From Streptomyces sp. NBC_00654 (lineage in GTDB: Bacteria; Actinomycetota; Actinomycetes; Streptomycetales; Streptomycetaceae): a stretch of DNA of 64,000 nucleotides. Shown in pieces: positions 63,935-64,000 of this stretch; the stretch's first letter is position 1, and each line of letters starts with the position of its first letter. Position numbers and translations under genes: made by a program. The stretch lies in contig NZ_JAPEOB010000001.1 in assembly GCF_026341775.1 (NCBI RefSeq), positions 1,736,001 through 1,800,000 on the forward strand. The letters run 5' to 3'. The notes under the pieces were generated by a model. That model was given only the letters and a program-made list of their open reading frames with translations. It was not told the origin of the DNA and did not search any database.

Positions 63935-64000
63935 CTACTTCAGGGCCGGGGCCGCGGAGGCGGCCGAGGGCTCCTCCGCGGGCTGACGGATCAGCGTCGA
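63935..64000 (-). CDS. 3' end of a gene running off the right edge
   Basis: On the minus strand an open frame enters from the edge and ends in TAG with STLIRQPAEEPSAASAAPALK. Codons keep the G/C third-position bias of the neighbours. Too short to assign. Confidence 0.4.
   Translation of the reverse strand, partial: STLIRQPAEEPSAASAAPALK

Overview
This is a very GC-rich stretch with frequent GTG/TTG starts, long third-position-G/C reading frames and actinobacterial marker genes (WhiB-like wblE, sigR-rsrA, dasR-dasABC, prsH-sigH, eshA, snapalysin). It reads as the chromosomal core of a Streptomyces species. The order sigR-rsrA / def / nrdAB / mctP / dasR-dasABC / nagB / wblE / sigH / eshA matches, from memory, the conserved core arrangement of S. 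coelicolor. No insertion sequences, prophage genes, CRISPR arrays or rRNA genes were seen. There is one tRNA, the initiator tRNA-fMet.

Layout. 0-1.6 kb: the 3' part of a Sel1/TPR repeat protein, then initiator tRNA with a strong hairpin. 1.6-4.6 kb: an ABC importer operon of the nitrate/sulfonate/pyrimidine type (ATPase-permease-lipoprotein). 4.7-6.8 kb: Fur-family catR divergent from a catalase, with a Fur-like palindrome on the catalase promoter. 6.8-9.3 kb: CBS-pair protein, histidinol-phosphatase (inositol monophosphatase fold), a TetR regulator and an SMR exporter with a possible guanidine-III-type leader. 9.4-12.6 kb: aroA-rsgA operon and an M50-like membrane protease. 12.6-15.6 kb: SRAP/HMCES-type DNA-protein crosslink protein, a small alpha/beta hydrolase, and the thiol-stress sigma/anti-sigma pair sigR-rsrA with a visible autoregulatory promoter and an upstream start for the long sigma isoform. 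15.9-18.6 kb: TPR protein, peptide deformylase, secreted M15 peptidase. 18.7-23.8 kb: class I ribonucleotide reductase nrdAB under a cobalamin riboswitch, followed by an AraC/GlxA-type regulator that probably corresponds to nrdS. 24-26.6 kb: lipoprotein and DUF3311-mctP solute:sodium symporter operon.

27-35.2 kb is the chitin/aminosugar centre: DasR (GntR) divergent from dasABC (chitobiose ABC importer), a GH3 N-acetylglucosaminidase, nagB, and a SIS-domain sugar isomerase. I see DasR-responsive (dre-like) palindromes at dasA (two), at nagB, and one more just upstream of the following sensor histidine kinase. 35.5-41.4 kb is regulatory: PdtaS-type kinase, wblE, a diacylglycerol-kinase-like protein, a membrane protein, the stress sigma factor sigH with its anti-sigma prsH, and a UBP zinc finger. 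41.4-45.9 kb: Na+/H+ antiporter, PLP desulfhydrase/ACC-deaminase-like enzyme, flavohaemoglobin hmpA and its regulator nsrR.

45.9-48.5 kb holds the most interesting system: eshA, a family-2B encapsulin shell protein with an internal cyclic-nucleotide-binding domain, followed by a polyprenyl diphosphate synthase that is likely its cargo enzyme. A perfect 16-bp hairpin sits between them. 48.6-64 kb is more accessory: GNAT protein, conserved hypotheticals, a DUF1648-GntR pair with its own operator, snapalysin divergent from a LysR regulator, an NAD-dependent epimerase, a cell-wall-anchored (LPHTG) choice-of-anchor protein, DUF952 and NmrA-like proteins, two tandem DUF1266 paralogues, and a TetR-SDR operon divergent from a DHA2 drug exporter. 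It ends in a small membrane protein and the tail of a gene that runs off the right edge.
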